Positions 1 through 11,626 are shown, counted from the first letter of the stretch. The stretch is 64,000 bases of DNA from Amorphophallus konjac (GCA_022559845.1 CM040126.1:121000886-121064885), one strand, 5' to 3'. The notes: generated by a model not told the origin, from the sequence alone. Numbers and translations are program-made.

Positions 1-2186
1 TTTCGAATAAAACAAGTAATAAAATAAATGAAAAATAGAGAACAAGATCAGGAAGTCAAAAATTTCAAGAATAGATATTGTAAAACTCAAGTGTAAGCAT
101 GAAGATCAATAACAAGTATAGAATTGTAAATATGGCCATGTAATAAGGATATTAACCACTCCGGTAAAAAATGTCATGTATAGGATGTTAAGCATGTAAC
201 GAGTCAAGCATGTAATACGTGAATTGCCTAGTTCAATCTTGTATGTCAGTTGGTGCAATGTCACACCTGATCATTCAACTCCCTCGGGTACAAGTACTTT
301 CAAGCTTTACTCGCCTAGGACCAGATCAGGGCCCCCATGTTTACCAGGCATTGAGTATTAGGTGGACCAAAGTCCCATATAATTTTCAGAACAATTCATT
401 TATAATTATGGCCAATTCGAGTTTCAAGAAAAGCTTAAGAAGCGTAGTATAGCACACAACTAGTCACTTAGTTATGGAGGACTCTAGAGGTGGCCCCTAC
501 AGGCTCAAAAGGTGGCTCCCATTATGTAGCACTTTGCGCCATTTCGGCCTCAAGAGGTGGCTCCCATAACGTAGCACTTTGCCCTGCATGGCACTTACCT
601 CCTACACTCCCAAACGGTAGTTTATGGCTAAAGTACAGATCTAGCAAAATTTTCATTTTCAAGGACATGTATTATGAAGAAAGGGCATGTAGAATGAAGA
701 ATAAATGAAGTTTATATGAGAAGTTCAAGGATGATTTAAGGCATCATGTTTAACGATATTAAGATAATAAAGAGAATGAATTTTCGGTCAAGGTGCGATC
801 AACTCTCGTGAAGAATCTTGTAAAATAAGTTTAGATCAAGTTTTTCTCAGTCGGGTAGTTAGCAGAAAACCAAAGAAAACGCGGCCAGGTAAGAGGTGGG
901 ACAGTGGGAGACTCCCCTCGTATTCACGAGGTCCTAATTAAGTAACCACTTATCCACTTAAAGCGTTTTCCTGTGGACTTCTAGCCTTAGACACCGATTC
1001 TTCTTGGTGAACTTGCTAGCTACACGATTTTTCGGAGACACGAAAATACGTAAATCGAACGGAAATCATTCCTGTATATTCTAACATGTTCATTTGTGAA
1101 AGAATTTCAATGAAGGAAAAGACATTGAAAAAGATGTCAAGCTTCCAATTGCATAATATGTTCATATATGAAGAGAAGTTGAACGGAGATGTCAAGCTTT
1201 CAGATGGAGCTTAGATAAAAGAGATAGGGTCAATCATGTATAGGAATTGTACGAAAATTAGAGCATAGTTGTTTGAACAATTAACGATGGCTTTACAAGT
1301 TCATTCACCTAGTCATTTCCTTGTTAATAGTATTCTTAAGGCAAGAACATGATTTTAAAATTAAAAATTTATGTTTTGAAATAACGCACATAAATGATGT
1401 AAATCGGGCATGGTTACCATATTCAAATCATGGTCTATATGTGATCCACGTTATTGAAACACGTTATGATAATGAAAACTCCATATTTGAACTTTAAATC
1501 TTAAAATAAACTATAAATACATGATCATGACAATTTTACATAGAATCAAAATACACATGCAAAGAAACATATATGGAGACCTAATTAAGTTTTCGCCTGA
1601 GAGAAAATCTACCTCGTTGAAGATCAAAGAAGAAATTTAAGAACGAAGAATGCTTTCGAACACTCCTCCAACTTCGAGCTTTCTCCCTCTCTCCAACCAG
1701 CAATTCCTCTCAATAGATTTGTGCTTTGAGTAGGAAGAGTCCAGCCCTATTTATAGGCCAAAATCTCCCACCTACTTCATTCCACCATGTCACTATTACA
1801 CCAACCTTGTTCCACTATTACACCAACCCCATTACACCAACTTTATTCCACTATTACACCAACCCCATTACACCAACTCGTTCCACTATGTGGATGACAT
1901 AATCTATGACCTCATTTATTAATGATGTAAGAATGACCTCATCCATTAGTTATGATTAGATTAAAGCTACTAATTCTCTCTTAAATCGGATGCTATAGTA
2001 CTGCTACAGTACCGACATCTTCGCCTTATCAGAATCGTGCCGTGAATCTCGTCGTTCGTGTTAACAAGTGGAATAGTATTTATGTTTATGTATTCTATGA
2101 TGAAAATATTCATAATTTATTTTATTTTTATCTTTCATTATTTTTTTTTTGCATATGAATACATATAAAAATTTCAAGTTGCTACA
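1..2186 (-). repeat. E1 3' LTR (left copy, truncated by window start)
   Basis: Positions 1-2186 repeat 7245-9432 nearly base for base, with scattered substitutions and small indels. In element orientation the LTR begins TGTAGCAACTTG at 2186. About 375 bases at its far end lie outside the window. It holds no gene. A TATA box on the minus strand lies at 1748-1755, and a short array built on the phrase TTACACCAAC lies at about 1796-1880. Confidence 0.95.
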
Positions 2187-2199
2187 TCCTCCCCCACTT
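2187..2199 (-). other. E1 polypurine tract
   Basis: The minus strand reads AAGTGGGGGAGGA directly before the LTR start TGTAG. This is the expected site and composition of the plus-strand primer for reverse transcription. E2 has a nearly identical tract. Confidence 0.9.
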
Positions 2200-2270
2200 A
2201 AAAGAATTTGGTCCTCCAAATTTACAACATGTAATAGTAATTTAAGAATTCAAATGGGAGGTTCAAAATT

Positions 2271-4109
2271 CTAACCTGAGATCAAATTTGGATACTTCTT
2301 CTTGATTGACTCTACTAATTCCCACGTAGCCTCCTCGAATCCACGCTTACTCCATTGGACTTTTACCATCGGTATAGCCCTATTCCGTAGCTGGTGAAAT
2401 TTTTGATCTAAGATCTTGATCGGTCTTTCTTCATAAGATAAATCCTTCTGTAGCTTCAAGTCATCGAATTGAATCACATGCGATGGATCATACATATATT
2501 TCCTTAGCATGGATACATGAAATACATCATGGACACCAGCCCATTGTGGAGGCAAAGCCAGCTTGTATGCCACTTCACCGATTCGTTCTAAAATCTCAAA
2601 AGGGCCAATATGTCTTGGACTCAGTTTTCCTTTGATACCAAACATTTTAATTTCTCGCGTGGGTGAAATTTTCAAGAAGACATGCTCCCCCACTTGAAAT
2701 TCAAGGTCTCTTCTTCGATTATCGGCATAACACTTTTGCCGTGATTGAGCAATTTTCAGCCTTTCACGGATCAACTGAATATTGTGAGTTGTATCTTGAA
2801 TAATATCGGGACCCATCAATCCCTTTTCTCCAACCTCACTCCAGCATAGAGGTGATCTACAACTCCTACCATACAGTGCTTCAAAAGGTGCCATCTGGAT
2901 GCTAGACTGACAACTGTTGTTATATGCAAATTCAATCAATGGCAAATATTCATGCCAACTTCCCCCAAAATCTATCATACAAGCTCTTAACATATCTTCG
3001 ATAATTTGATTCGTCCTCTCGGTTTGTCCATATGTCTGAGAGTGGAAAGCCGTACTAAAATTCAGCCTAGTACCCAATGATGATTGCAAACCTTTCCAGA
3101 AGTGAGAGGTGAATCTCGGATCTCTATCCGAAATAATAGAGGTTGGAATACCGTGCAGCCTTACAACCTCCTTGATATATAGGGCAGCTAGAACATCCAC
3201 GGTCCATTTGGTTTTGATGGGCAAGAAGTGAGCAGACTTAGTTAGTCGGTCCACAATCACCCATATAGCATCAAATCCACTTCGGGTCTTTGGCAACCAA
3301 ACTATAAAATCCATACCAATACTATCCCATTTCCATTCTGGTATCTCTAGAGGTTTTAGCTTACCAGCAGGTTTGAGATGTTCGGCTTTAACTTGTTGGC
3401 AGACCAAACATCGGCTCACGAACTCGGCTACCTCTCTTTTCATGTCAGGCCACCAAAAGGTTCTTTTGAGATCTTGGTACATTTTTGTAGCACCAGGATG
3501 AATAGTATACCTGGATTGGTGCGCTTCTTCCATTATCTTCTTCTTGATTTTGTTACTATCAGGCACACAAGTTCTTCCTCGAAATAATAATCTTCCATCA
3601 TTTGCGAGTTGAAAATCAGGCCTTTGGCTCAAATTTCCAAAAATTTCAACTAATAAAGGATCGTTACCTTGTTGCTCTTTTATCTCAGAGAACACTCCAG
3701 GTTGTACCCTTATACTGGCAATCAAGACTCGTTCCTCCTTTGATTCCACATTTAAATTTAATCTTATAAATTGCTCTAGCAAGCGCCATTCATTAATCAT
3801 CAAACTTGATAATAGAGCCCTCGGCTTTCTACTAAGAGCATCAGCCACAACATTACCTTTTCCAGGATGGTATTGAATAGAAAAGTCAAAATCTTTCAAA
3901 TATTCTAACCATCTTCTTTGTCTCATGTTGAGCTCTTTTTGAGAAAATAGATATTTTAAACTCTTATGGTCAGAATAGATAATGAACTGCTCACCATATA
4001 AATAATGCCTCCATATCTTTAGAGCAAAGACTACTGCGGTTAATTCTATATCATGCACAGGGTAATTAAGTTCATGGGTTTTCAGTTGCCTAGATGCATA
4101 GGCTATCAC
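2271..4109 (-). pseudogene. E1 pol, RNase H remainder, integrase and chromodomain-like tail
   Basis: This 612-codon open stretch continues RNase H (SDHKSLKY, then VADALSR) into an integrase. The zinc-binding N-terminus shows the H-H-C-C pattern (HPGATK, then CLVCQQ). The catalytic core shows the aspartates of WVIVDR and SDRDPRF and the glutamate of QTERTNQ. A C-terminal part has GPFE (GPY/F-like), and the tail EEATWE resembles a degenerate chromodomain. Next to the core glutamate, E1 reads QTYG where E2 reads QTDG. A stop at 4110-4115 separates this part from the start of RNase H; CAA CAA in the relative reads CAA TAA here. The enzyme would insert cDNA into the nucleus, but the gene is broken upstream. 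Confidence 0.9.
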
Positions 4110-4115
4110 CTTGCC

Positions 4116-5390
4116 TTATTGCATTAATACACAACCTAGGCCAATTCCCGAAGCATCAGCATATACCTCGAATCCTCCTCCCGCAATAGGCAGAGTAAGA
4201 ACATGTGCCGTTGTCAAGCGCTCCTTTAGAGTTTGAAAACTCTTCTCACATTCCTCGGCCCATACATAAGAATTTTCCTTCCTTATTAGTCTAGTCAATG
4301 GCACGGCAATTTTAGAGAAGTCTTTGATGAATCTCCTATAGTAACCGGCCAATCCTAGAAAACTTCGGATTTCGGTCACATTTGTAGGCCTTTCCCAGTT
4401 ATTGATAGCTTCTACCTTTGAAGGGTCAACTGAAATACCTTCCTTAGAGATCACATGACCGAGAAATTAAACTTCTTCTAACCAGAACTCACATTTGCTC
4501 AATTTAGCATATAACTGATTTTCTTTTAATATCTGCAAGACAATCCTCAAATGTGCTTCATGTTCTTCGTTGATTTTGGAGTAGATCAATATATCATCAA
4601 TAAATACCACCACAAATTGATCTAAATAGGGTCGAAACACACTATTCATGAGTTGCATAAAAGCTGCAGGGGCATTAGTCAGCCCAAAAGGCATGACAAC
4701 AAACTCATAGTGTCCATATCTACTCCTAAATGCTGTCTTATAAATATCTTCTTCCTTGATTCTCACTTGATGATAATCCGACCTGAGGTCAATCTTAGAG
4801 AAATAATGAGCTCCGGAGATTTGATCAAATAGTTCATCAATTCTTGGCAGAGGGTACTTATTCTTGATAGTCAATTGGTTCAACTGCCTATAATCAATGC
4901 ATAACCTCATAGATCCATCTTTCTTCTTCACAAAAAGAATAGGTGCTCCCCAAGGTGATGCACTAGGTCTGATGAATCCCTTCTCTAATAATTCCATCAA
5001 TTGCTCTTTTAGTTCCTTCTGCTCAGTAGGTGACATTCTATAAGGAGTTTTGGATACAGGGGCTGCTCCTGGTATCAAATCGATTGAGAATGAAACTTCT
5101 CTCTCAGGTGGTATGCCAGGTAATTCTTCAGGAAATACATCTGGATATTCCTTAGCAACAGATATTTCTTTCATAATGGGGTTCTTGGGTTCGGTTATAA
5201 GGACAGAAGCCAAAAATGCAACACATCCTTTCTTAATCATTTTTTGAGCTTGAAGGGAAGAGATGATAAGAGGGTGTCTAGGATGGCTATTTCTAGAGAA
5301 AGACACTTCAGGATATCTCGATTCACCAAAGGTTATACTTCCTTGTCTGCAATGCACCTTAGCATTATACTTGGCCAAATCAGTCAGCAC
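4116..5390 (-). pseudogene. E1 pol, reverse transcriptase and start of RNase H
   Basis: Reverse transcriptase motifs are clear in order: [30 protein letters not shown] and the catalytic [11 protein letters not shown] (the YxDD box as FIDD, usual in plant gypsy). The conserved LRSGYHQ reads LRSDYHQ, a glycine-to-aspartate change near the active site. An in-frame stop at about 4464-4469 falls where E2 reads EEVSFLGH. The 3' part enters RNase H ([10 protein letters not shown], catalytic Asp present). The 5' edge overlaps the protease stretch in a different frame, which fits a one-base insertion near 5383. Confidence 0.92.
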
Positions 5391-5655
5391 CTAAGATTAC
5401 ATCATAACCCTCCATATTCATGCATATCAAATCAGTGGCTAAGTTATGACCACTAATCAACACTTCACTAGAAGGAAAATAATGTTTAAGCTCAGTGCTT
5501 GCCCCTAAAGGTGTTGAAATAACAAGTTCAGTTTTCAAAGGAATAGGTTTTTCATGTAAGGTGGAAGCAAAATTCTGGGATATGAATGAATGGGTAGCTC
5601 CAGTATCAAATAGAACAAAAGCGGTTCTAGAATTGATGGTAAGAGTATCTTCCAC
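5380..5655 (-). pseudogene. E1 pol, aspartic protease
   Basis: The retroviral-type protease active site [10 protein letters not shown] is present, and the domain runs to GYDVILGAD. It would cleave the Gag-Pol polyprotein. The frame closes just after GAD, where relatives have GADW; an extra base there shifts the frame into the reverse transcriptase stretch. Upstream, stops separate it from gag. Confidence 0.9.
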
Positions 5656-5721
5656 CGCTCCTCCTTCTTCAATAGGTGTAGGTTCTATCAGAGCTTAGAG
5701 TCTTCCTTGACGCCTTGGTCC

Positions 5722-6657
5722 TTATTGTGTTTTCTTCTCCGATAGAGATTCCTTCATAAGGGGACGATCAGAAATGCGATGATCCCCACTTCCACAGCGC
5801 AAGCATGCTCCCTTCTTTCTCCAGCACTCTTCAGTCTTGTGACCAGTCTTGTCACAATACTTGCAGATATCTTTTGTAGATGTATAAGGGATGACTTGTC
5901 TATTTTCATCTCGAGGCTTTTTATCTTGTTGAGGGGTTCTTCCTTCATTTGGCCCCTTCTTTCCAAAAGTGGGTTTAAAATTTCCGGCGCCAATAACTTG
6001 TTCTTTCACGACTCTTCCCTTGATTCTATCAGCCATCTCCATGGCATCTTCTAGCAGTTGGGCCTTCCGGACCATCTCGGCATATGTTTGGATGTCCATA
6101 GGCGCCAGTTGGGGAATGTATTGGGGCCTTAGCCCATTCATGAATCGCTTGGCCTTCATTCTCTCTGTATTAATGAGGTGTGGAGCATAATGGGATAGTC
6201 GAGAAAACTGGGCCTTGTATTCAGCTACAGAGAGAATTCTTTGTTTAAGGGTGGCAAATTCTGCTGCCTTCTTTTCTTGGACTCTCTCCGAGAAATACTT
6301 GCTGTTGAAATATTCTAGAAATTCTTCCCAAGTGATATGGGGATCGGGCAAGGTCGCCTCTACGGATTCCCACCAAGCTCTTGCATCCCATTCAAGTTAG
6401 AAAGTTGCAAGCAAAACTCTATCTTGATCCGAGCATTGCATGACTCGGAATATTCTTTCTATCTCCTTCACCCAATGTTCGGCTTCATCAGGGTCAGTGG
6501 AATCGTTGAACCTCGGAGGATTCATGTTCCTAAAGTTGCGGTGCAGGTCTCTCGCACCATGGTGATTAACTCCTCCTTGAGCCACTTGTTGTAGGGCTTG
6601 AGTTAGCCCTTGGATGGTCATTTACATTTCTCTCCATTGAGCACGCTCAACGGACAT
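5722..6657 (-). pseudogene. E1 gag with two premature stops
   Basis: The likely start is ATG at 6655-6657, shortly after the PBS, by alignment with the E2 start (E2: AELAQWREMQ; here ERAQWREM then stop). In-frame TAA codons at 6622-6624 and 6397-6399 replace glutamine codons of the relative, both explainable as C-to-T. The capsid-like region includes FRNMNPPRF and IFRVMQC. Two zinc knuckles follow: the first is intact (CKYCDKTGHKTEEC), the second (CLRCGSGDHRISDR) lost its final cysteine to arginine. Gag packages element RNA into cytoplasmic particles. Confidence 0.92.
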
Positions 6658-6847
6658 TTTCAACAGCTAAGAATTTCTACAAAAGAAGCTATGGGGATTA
6701 AATGTATTATCTCTACATATCTTAATACCTAGCCCAAGTCTCTACCCAATCTCGCGGGTCAAGTATAGCTATCGTTTGTCCTATAGTGTGAAGAACTTAG
6801 GGTTTTCAATAACTAAGCCTTGATGTCCTAGACTCTTTTTAACCATA

Positions 6848-6860
6848 GGCTCTGATACCA
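6848..6860 (-). other. E1 primer binding site (initiator tRNA-Met type)
   Basis: The minus strand reads TGGTATCAGAGCC seven bases after the LTR end at 6868. TGGTATCAGAGC is the common tRNA-iMet primer site of plant LTR retrotransposons. Confidence 0.93.
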
Positions 6861-7165
6861 ACTAAACTGTCACGTCCCGAACAAGGCGGAATTATCAAGG
6901 CGTGAACAGTTATACATGCAGGTCGATCAAGAGACTCAGATGATGAGTATGAACAACAAATGGACAAAATCACATTTTTATTTCATAATCTGACATTTCC
7001 AACAAATATCCTTCAAAGACTAACAATACTATTCAAACTCGATACATTCATTTATAAGTAGACAGACTGGAAAATAAACTTATTAAAAACTATCATCTCT
7101 CTCATCACTCCAGCCCATTCCCGTCATCTCCAGGATTTCCTGAAAATTTACAACAATACACAGGG

Positions 7166-7181
7166 TGAGCTAGAAAGCTCA
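7166..7181 (-). promoter_or_regulatory. Hairpin near the E1 LTR end
   Basis: On the minus strand TGAGCT, a TTCT loop, then AGCTCA can pair as a 6-bp stem. The same place in the E2 LTRs has TGAGCG-TT-CGCTCA, also preceded by CCTAC. A role in RNA 3'-end formation or packaging is inference. Confidence 0.5.
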
Positions 7182-8990
7182 GTAGGACATATATCTCTTT
7201 ACCACGTCACTTTAAGTAATTAGCATTTTGGATCATCTATATGCTTTCGAATAAAACAAGTAATAAAATAAATGAAAAATAGAGAACAAGATCAGGAAGT
7301 CAAAAATTTCAAGAATAGATATTGTAGAACTCAAGTGTAAGCATGAAGATCAATAACAAGTATAGAATTGTAAATATGGCCATGTAATAAGGATATTAAC
7401 CACTCCGGTCAAAAATGTCATGTATAGGATGTTAAGCATGTAACGAGTCAAGCATGTAATAAGTGAATTGCCTAGTTCAATCTTGCATGTCAGTTGGTGC
7501 AATGCCACACCTGATCATTCAACTCCCTCGGGCACAAGTACTTCAGACTTTACTCGCCTAGGACCAGATCAGGGCCCCCATGTTTATCAGGCATTGAGTA
7601 TCAGGTGGACTAAAGTCCCATGTAATTTCCAGAACAATTCATTTATAATTATAGCCAATTCGAGTTTCAAGAAAAGCTTAAGAAGCATAGTATAGCACAC
7701 AACTAGTCACTTAGTTATAGAGGACTCTAGAGGTGGCCCCTACAGGCTCAAAAGGTGGCTCCCATTATGTAGCACTTTACGCCATTCCGGCCTCAAGAGG
7801 TGGCTCCCATAACGTAGCACTTTGCCCTGCATGGCACTTACCTCCTACACTCCCAAACGGTAGTTTATGGCTAAAGTACAGATCTAGCAAAATTTTCATT
7901 TTCAAGGACATGTAGTATGAAGAAAGGGCATGTAGAATGAAGAATAAATGAAGTTTATATGAGAAGTTCAAGGATGATTTAAGGCATCATGTTTAACAAC
8001 ATTAAGATAATAAAGAGAATGAATTTTCGGTCAAGGTGCGATCAACTCTCGTGAAAAATCTTGTAAAATAAGTTTAGATCAAGTTTTTCTCAGTCGGGTA
8101 GTTAGCAGAAAACCAAAGAAAACGCGTCCAGGTAAGAGGTGAGACAGTGGGATGCTCCCCTCGTATTCACGAGGTCCTAATTAAGTAACCACTTATCCAC
8201 TTAAAGTGTTTGGCCGTGGACCTCTAGCCTTAGACACCGATTTTTCTTGGTGAACTTGCTAGCTACACGATTTTTCGGAGACACGAAAATACGTAAATCG
8301 AACGGAAATCATTCTTGTATATTCTAACATGTTCATTTGTGAAAGAATTTCAATGAAGGAAAAGACATTGAAAAAGATGTCAAGCTTCCAATTGCATAAT
8401 ATGTTCATGTATGAAGAGAAGTTGAACGGAGATGTCAAGCTTTCAGATGGAGCTTAGATAAAAGAGATAGGGTCAATCATGTATAGGAATTGTACGAAAA
8501 TTAGAGCATAGTTGTTTGAACAATTAACGATGGCTTTACAAGTTCATTCACCTAGTCATTTCCTTGTTAATAGTATTCTTAAGGTAAGAACATGATTTTA
8601 AAATTAAAAATTTATGTTTTGAAATAACGCACATAAACGATGTAAATCGGGCATGGTTACCATATTCAAATCATGGTCTATATGTGATCCACGTTATTGA
8701 AACACGTTATGATAATGAAAACTCCATATTTAAACTTTAAATCTTAAAATAAACTATAAATACATGATCATGACAATTTTACATAGAATCAAAATACACA
8801 TGCAAAGAAATATATATGGAGACCTAATTAAGTTTTCGCCTGAGAGAAAACCTACCTCGTTGAAGATCATAGAAGAAATTTAAGAACGAAGAATGCTTTC
8901 GAACACTCCTCCAACTTCGAGCTTTCTCCCTCTCTCCAACCAGCAATTCCTCTCAATAGATTTGTGCTTTGAGTAGGAAGAGCCCAGCCC

Positions 8991-8998
8991 TATTTATA
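8991..8998 (-). promoter_or_regulatory. TATA box of the E1 5' LTR
   Basis: TATAAATA is seen on the minus strand, followed by GGGCTGG. The copy in the left LTR is at 1748-1755. Its place in the LTR upstream of gag fits the element promoter. Confidence 0.6.
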
Positions 8999-9432
8999 GG
9001 CCAAAATCTCCCACCTACTTCATTCCACCATGTCACTATTACACCAACCTTGTTCCACTATTACACCAACCCCATTACACCAACTTTATTCCACTATTAC
9101 ACCAACCCCATTACACCAACTCCGTTCCACTATGTGGATGACATAATCTATGACCTCATTTATTTAATGATGTAAGAATGACCTCATCCATTAGTTATGA
9201 TTAGATTAAAGCTACTAATTCTCTCTTAAATCGGATGCTATAGTACTGCTACAGTACCGACATCTTCGCCTTCTCAGAATCGTGCCGTGAATCTCGTCGT
9301 TCGTGTTAACAAGTGGAATAATATTTATGTTTATGTATTCTATGATGTAAAATATTCATAATTTATTTTTTTTCATCTTTCATTATTTATTTTTTTGCAT
9401 ATGAATACATATAAAAATTTCAAGTTGCTACA

Positions 9433-9703
9433 CCTTGGCCCTTCGGTACCATCTCTCCCTCCTCCGTCAACACCTTATGGCCCGAAGGCTAGTGATGGAG
9501 GGGAGGAGCTTGGCGATGAGGAGGCTGGGGCCGAGGAGCGGGCATCGGGGCCGAGCATTGATGAGCGAGCACCTGCTGATGTCCCAGCAGTGGAGGAAGG
9601 CGTGGTGGGTTCAGCCGAGGACTTACCTCCCTCCGGAGCCGATGTCGCATGCGAGCCCGAGGAGGCCGGATCACGTGACTATGTTGCTGGGGCGAACCCT
9701 TAG
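9433..9703 (+). pseudogene. E4 antisense reading frame, C-terminal fragment
   Basis: An open frame antisense to E4 pol enters from the E1 border and stops after GANP at 9703. It is rich in Glu, Ala, Gly and Pro and low-complexity (GDEEAGAEERASG, for example). The family is not recognised. Extra frames between pol and the 3' LTR, often antisense, are known to be frequent in Tat-lineage elements, which is the main reason to report it. The upstream part was cut off by E1 or lies outside the window. It could be non-coding. Confidence 0.35.
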
Positions 9704-9999
9704 GAGGGCGCCCCTAGCTGTTTCTTTCAAATTTCTTTATGTCTTTGTTGAGGTAGTTGCCTTTCCCCTGTAAGATTTTGGCCTTTAAATAGAAGACTTT
9801 CATTTTTTTCGCAAATTCTGAAATCTCTTCCATGTATTTCCCCTTTCTTTTGACAGCTATGAAATCCCCTGGGGATACGGAACAACGCCTTCGAGTGTTA
9901 CTCTGGAAGGGCGCGACTTTCGGGATCTGTCGCTTCGGATTCTATGATTTTGAAAAGACGGTAGGAGTCCTCTGACCTTCTGGGGACTTCACCTCTCCC
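9704..9999. other. Spacer with no recognisable gene
   Basis: Between the two antisense fragments I see only AT-rich leader-like sequence with a TTTAAATAG box near 9784. No protein motif is recognised in any frame. Confidence 0.4.
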
Positions 10000-10007
10000 T
10001 ATAAATA
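10000..10007 (+). promoter_or_regulatory. Candidate TATA box for the E4 antisense frame
   Basis: CCCTATAAATAGCAACC is a strong plant-type TATA context 64 bases before an ATG at 10064 that opens an antisense frame. It lies outside any LTR, so it could drive a separate antisense transcript. Confidence 0.4.
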
Positions 10008-10063
10008 GCAACCCCCATCATGGCCTCATGCTGCAAAGGCTTCAGAGGAGGAGACCCTGTAGG

Positions 10064-10315
10064 ATGTCGTCGAGAGAGTATGGTACCTCGTCGGATGATG
10101 AATCTTTGCAGGCTCGTCGCCAACTCCTGATCCTCTAGAGGGACCCTCCGCCGGCTCCGGGGCAGCCGTGGTCGGAGCCAGGAGCAAATGGCCCCGTCTC
10201 TGAGCAATACCTGACCGGGTACTTGGACGGCTGGCGGGAGGCCTTGGATAAGGTTAACCGCTTGTATGGTGGCAGGGGGGTTCTACTTCTTGAACCGGAT
10301 AGGTTCCGTCCTTAA
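10064..10315 (+). pseudogene. E4 antisense reading frame, N-terminal fragment with one stop
   Basis: From ATG at 10064 the frame gives an acidic start (EYGTSSDDESLQARRQ), meets one TAG at 10136-10138, then continues as QYLTGYLDGWREALDKV and RLYGGRG before a stop at 10313-10315. The composition looks protein-like and has a helical stretch. No known family is recognised. It lies antisense between E4 integrase and the expected 3' LTR, the usual place of extra frames in Tat elements. Confidence 0.4.
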
Positions 10316-11082
10316 GGGGATGGGAGAGATCTTTGTATTTATCCCCTCTACTCTGAATAAGATCCCCCCTTCTTCTACCTTCATGGTGTGTGACTATTTT
10401 CCTTTGTGCTTCTTGGCCTATAGGTGCATGACGAGGCTCCCTCTCGAGTTAAGGGGAGTGTTTCTCTGCCCGAAGATGACGGTAGGTAGGGCAGTCATCC
10501 TTGCTTGCCAGTTTGCAACCATGGCCAGCGTGCTGCGTCGGCCTTCATCATAGGTGGGCCTTGTTGCTCCACTACCCCCCGTCAACCGGGGGTGGACGGG
10601 TCATCCGGTCTTCCTTCCTGGTGCAGGCCTCTTTGCCAGCGGCGTCCCTAGTTGGCCCGCTTCTGCGGAACAAAAGGGATGCTCGGTGTGGTCTTCTGGC
10701 GTGGAGAGTTCAGCCCTCTTCTCTGGCATAGGCGACTTCTACTGTTGGTCTGCTACCTCAGAACAAGCAGGCTGAGGGGAGGTCATCTGTTACCGCCACC
10801 TTGAGGTGGTACAAGGAGCTGGGGACATGATCGTGCTTTCGTGGTCTCATTTTCTTGTATGCTTGCATAGCAGTTGTGTGAGAGCAGTTTTTTGGGATTT
10901 TGGCAGCTTGTATCCTGATTGCTTTTAGATTTTGGCAGCTTGTATTCTGACTAAAGAAATAAAATTCTCTAGTTTGGGTTCATGTCGATGTGTACCTTTT
11001 GATGGAAGACTCCCGCGTGCTCTTGGGTGGCTTTTCCGTTGTGCATGCTTCGCAGTGTTTGTGTCTTCTGTTTGCTTGCTGC
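10316..11082 (+). other. Degenerate 3' region of E4 antisense unit
   Basis: No confident gene. A possible intron end (CTTGGCCTATAG at about 10412-10423) is followed by an open stretch reading GSVSLPEDDG. Later there is a local tandem duplication (ATTTTGGCAGCTTGTAT at about 10896 and 10927) and an AATAAA at 10958-10963 that could be an antisense poly(A) signal. Confidence 0.3.
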
Positions 11083-11610
11083 CATCATTTTCAAGGGGAT
11101 GGGTGCTCACCTATAGGGAACCCGTGGGTTACCTGATCGTTTTCAAGGGGAGTAGTGCTCGCCTCTAGGGAACCCGTAGGTTACCTGATCGTTTTCAAGG
11201 GGAGCGGTGCTCGCTTCTAGGGAACCCGAAGGTTACCCTATCATTTTCAAGGGGAGCAGTGCTTGCCTCTAAGGAACCCATAGGTTACCTGATCGTTTTC
11301 AAGGGGAGCAGTGCTTGGCTCTAGGGAACCCGAAGGTTACCCTAGTGTTTCCAAGGGGAGCGGTGCTCGTCTCTAGGGAACCCGTAGGTTACCTGATCAT
11401 TTTCAAGGGGAGTAGTTCTCGACTCTAGGGAACCCGTAGGTTACCCTAGTGTTTCCAAGGGGAGCGATGCTCACCTCTAGGGAACCTGTATGTTACTTGA
11501 TCATTTTCAAGGGGAGCAGTGCTCACCTCTAAAGAACCCGTAGGTTACCTAATCATTTTCAAGGGGAGCAGTGCTCGCTTCTAGGGAACCCATAGGCTAC
11601 CTTGGTTGAA
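11083..11610. repeat. 52-bp tandem array in the E4 3' region (about 10 copies)
   Basis: The phrase TCAAGGGG (or CCAAGGGG) recurs at 11091, 11143, 11195, 11247, 11299, 11351, 11403, 11455, 11507 and 11559, an exact 52-base step each time. Each unit also holds CTCTAGGGAACCCGTAGGTT or a close variant. It begins just after the integrase stop, where Tat elements often have tandem repeats. Confidence 0.95.
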
Positions 11611-11626
11611 TACGACTGGTGACGCT

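Larger units (their letters stand above)
1..9432 (-). mobile_element. E1: Ty3/gypsy chromovirus (Tekay/Del-like), degenerate, left end cut by window
   Basis: The two LTRs (1-2186 and 6868-9432) flank a minus-strand interior with gag, protease, reverse transcriptase, RNase H, integrase and a chromodomain-like tail in that order, which is the Ty3/gypsy order. The LTR starts TGTAGC and ends GTGACA in element orientation. A PBS matching initiator methionine tRNA and a purine tract sit at the expected interior edges. Long LTRs, this PBS and the C-terminal EATWE-type tail suggest the Tekay/Del chromovirus clade (inference). Several stops and at least one frameshift make it non-functional. Only the right flank is visible (CCTTG from 9433), so the TSD cannot be tested. 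Confidence 0.93.
6868..9432 (-). repeat. E1 5' LTR (complete, 2565 bp)
   Basis: It is bounded by the PBS side (TGTCACGTCCCG on the plus strand at 6868) and by GCTACA ending at 9432, so it starts TGTAGC and ends GTGACA in element orientation. It matches 1-2186 over the shared part. It carries a TATA box (8991-8998) and a hairpin (7166-7181). Open reading stretches in it repeat in the other LTR without protein features, and I do not call genes. Confidence 0.95.

Noticed and set aside
6848..6860. tRNA gene
   Set aside because: TGGTATCAGAGCC here and at 16375, 45999 and 49812 is only the primer site complementary to a tRNA 3' end; there is no cloverleaf.
9395..9432. ATG at 9395 as start of the 102-codon plus-strand frame
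   Set aside because: This start lies inside the E1 LTR; only the part from 9433 belongs to E4, so the fused frame is a junction artefact.
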